From contig JBCBZK010000081.1 of the NCBI GenBank assembly GCA_039815365.1, positions 1 through 15,703 of the forward strand: 15,703 bases of DNA, read 5' to 3'. Below the pieces are notes generated by a model. The model did not search any database, was not told the DNA's origin, and worked only from the letters and a program-made list of their open reading frames with translations. Origin of the DNA: CALBPI01 sp039815365. Lineage in GTDB: Bacteria > Pseudomonadota > Gammaproteobacteria > Steroidobacterales > Woeseiaceae. A program made the position numbers and the translations under genes. Position 1 is the stretch's first letter; each line of letters opens with the position of its first letter. Shown in pieces: positions 14,140-15,703 of the stretch.

Positions 14140-14198
14140 CACGGGCAACGCACTAAAAGTGAGCGTGAAACCAATAGCACCTTCGCGAGGACAGGCGC

Positions 14199-15703
14199 AT
14201 GAGACTCATCAGTGCGTCATCAAAATTGCTGATCTTCTGTGTCGTCACGATCAGTGCGATCGGTTGTACGAAACCGGCGCCGATCGCAACGACCGATATG
14301 GAAGCCAGTGTTCGTACTACCTGTAACGCGGAAGGCGCGCTAAACCTGCATGTACCTTCGCCGGACTGGCGCGACCAGGTCGTCTACATGCTGTTCATTG
14401 ATCGATTCGATGATGGTGATCCGACCAACAATGATCAGGGTTACGGCGAACATGATCCGCAAAAGGGGACGCACTATAGTGGCGGAGATCTGCAAGGCGT
14501 CATCAATCGCATAGACTATCTCAAGTCGCTCGGCGCGACTGCGTTGTGGATCTCTCCGCCCGTTGAGAGCCAATGGTGGAGTACGCCCTATCAGGCTGCT
14601 GGATGGCACGGTTACTGGGCAACGAACTTCAAAAAGGTCGACGCGCATTTCGGGCAACTTGAGGACTACGAGAGACTCTCCCACCAGTTGCACTGCAATG
14701 ACATGTATCTCATCCAGGATATCGTCGCGAACCACACGGCCAACTGGTTTACCTACGACGGTAACTACAACAGCAACGATACAGCGATGAATTTCAGACT
14801 GCTGGAGCCAGAGCTCGCGCAGACGCCTGCCGCGCCGTTTAACATGTTCAATCGACTCGACCCTGAACATGCGGCAGCGAACATCTACCATTGGTCCCCG
14901 GCGATATCCGATTACGCCGACACGAGCCGGCGCTATTCCAGCCAGCTTGGCTCTTTGGCGGACATCAATACGGAAAACCCTGTTGTCATCAAGGAGCTCA
15001 AAGAGACCTACAAGTATTGGATGGATGAAGTGGGTGTCGATGGCTTTCGTGTAGACACAGTCGCTTACGTGCCACATGAATTCTGGCATCAATGGGCGCA
15101 TGGTGATGATGGCATTTACGCACACGCCAATACGTTGGGGAAAGCGCACTTTCTGACGTTCGGCGAAGCGATTTTGTTGTCTGACCCGTTCGACGACACC
15201 GGCGAAAAAGAAATCGTCACCTTCATGTCCCAAGACGGAAAAGAAGGTCTCAATTCGATGCTTGGCTTTCCGTTGTACAAGGACATTCATCGCGTGCTTG
15301 GCGAAGGGGAGTCCTCGCAGGCGCTAGCCTATCGTCTCGAAAAGTTCATGGAGATCTATCCCGACCCTTTTACGACACCAAATTTTGTTGATACGCATGA
15401 TGAACCGAGGTTCCTCGCGACTGCGCCAGTAGCGGCGTTGAAGCAAGCTTTAGCGGTCGTCTTCACGATTCCGGGAATTCCAATTATTTATCAGGGCACA
15501 GAGCAAGCGCTGCCCGAAACACGGATGGCCATGTATCAAGGTGGACATCGCAATGCTGCGGGTTCATTCGATCCGCAATCGCCAATGTACCGTTACCTGC
15601 AAGCATTGACCAAGATTCGTCGCGAGCACGCTGTGTTGACCCGTGGCAGTCTGGATGTGATTGCCGCCGATACGGCAGGACCGGGCTTACTTGCCTATCG
15701 TCG
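14199..15703 (+). CDS. GH13 alpha-amylase-family lipoprotein, C-terminus missing
   Basis: The frame runs from ATG at 14199 (GAGGA 7 nt upstream) to the window edge, 501 complete codons. The signal peptide has a hydrophobic core and ends SAIGC (Cys23), suggesting a lipoprotein. The catalytic barrel begins at about residue 50 with VVYMLFIDRFDDGD. It holds the GH13 signature regions: DIVANH (174-179), GFRVD with nucleophile Asp286, FGEA with acid/base Glu323, and THDEP with His400/Asp401. All three carboxylates are present, so activity is expected: hydrolysis or transfer on alpha-1,4-glucans at the outer membrane or in the periplasm. WHGYW (near 140) resembles aromatic segments of CGTase/neopullulanase-like members, so subfamily and product are uncertain. 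It follows the repeat lipoprotein by 113 bp, with its own possible promoter. Confidence 0.92.
   Translation, partial: MRLISASSKLLIFCVVTISAIGCTKPAPIATTDMEASVRTTCNAEGALNLHVPSPDWRDQVVYMLFIDRFDDGDPTNNDQGYGEHDPQKGTHYSGGDLQGVINRIDYLKSLGATALWISPPVESQWWSTPYQAAGWHGYWATNFKKVDAHFGQLEDYERLSHQLHCNDMYLIQDIVANHTANWFTYDGNYNSNDTAMNFRLLEPELAQTPAAPFNMFNRLDPEHAAANIYHWSPAISDYADTSRRYSSQLGSLADINTENPVVIKELKETYKYWMDEVGVDGFRVDTVAYVPHEFWHQWAHGDDGIYAHANTLGKAHFLTFGEAILLSDPFDDTGEKEIVTFMSQDGKEGLNSMLGFPLYKDIHRVLGEGESSQALAYRLEKFMEIYPDPFTTPNFVDTHDEPRFLATAPVAALKQALAVVFTIPGIPIIYQGTEQALPETRMAMYQGGHRNAAGSFDPQSPMYRYLQALTKIRREHAVLTRGSLDVIAADTAGPGLLAYR

Noticed and set aside
14135..14326. 63-codon plus-strand frame overlapping the amylase start
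   Set aside because: Different frame from the GH13 gene, no Shine-Dalgarno, no family resemblance.
14340..15290. Minus-strand open frame of 316 codons
   Set aside because: Antisense to the GH13 gene, whose catalytic motifs prove the plus frame; no recognisable family.

Overview
The window looks like the chromosome of a free-living Gram-negative bacterium, most plausibly an environmental (perhaps marine) gammaproteobacterium. This is inferred from the moderately high GC, several lipoproteins with an 'ACGGGG' start after the signal peptide, a TolB-like/TPR membrane protein, and a Ser/Thr kinase paired with a phosphorylation-type ECF sigma factor. There is no rRNA, tRNA, CRISPR array, transposase or phage gene, and no lineage marker that would fix the taxon.

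Layout. Positions 1-654 (minus) are the N-terminal part of a galactose-oxidase/glyoxal-oxidase-like kelch protein that runs off the left edge. Positions 1018-3024 (minus) encode a membrane-anchored TolB-like/TPR protein. Positions 3025-3434 hold no intact gene but contain a strong inverted repeat and what looks like the C-terminal stump of an FGE-sulfatase/C-type-lectin-fold protein. Positions 3435-5444 (minus) are two genes of unknown function, a four-helix membrane protein and a lipoprotein, probably co-transcribed. Positions 5605-6372 (plus) encode a SprA-related putative metalloprotease with an HEQAH motif.

Positions 6411-9053 (minus) encode a transmembrane Ser/Thr kinase with a TPR output domain. 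It is divergent from an ECF sigma factor at 9131-9685 (plus). The sigma factor lacks the usual acidic region 2.2 patch and has Thr there instead, the signature of ECF sigma factors switched on by a partner kinase.

Positions 9772-12303 (minus) hold the most striking gene: a lipoprotein whose N-terminal half resembles the pore-forming domains 1-3 of thiol-activated (cholesterol-dependent) cytolysins. The cholesterol-binding domain 4 is absent; in its place is a C-terminal part carrying six FG-GAP/VCBS-type calcium-loop motifs, presumably a beta-propeller. It is divergent, across a palindrome-rich 201-bp region, from a lipoprotein at 12505-14085 (plus) made of an Ig-like domain and ten repeats of about 36 residues with a GxDG...DD core. 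A GH13 alpha-amylase-family lipoprotein follows at 14199 and runs off the right edge.

How they may work together (inference): four of the ten genes encode probable lipoproteins and another is a secreted-type oxidase fold, so the region is rich in surface or periplasmic functions. The kinase/sigma pair next to the cytolysin-like gene is the obvious candidate regulator of this block, but no sigma-specific promoter motif could be recognised that proves it.
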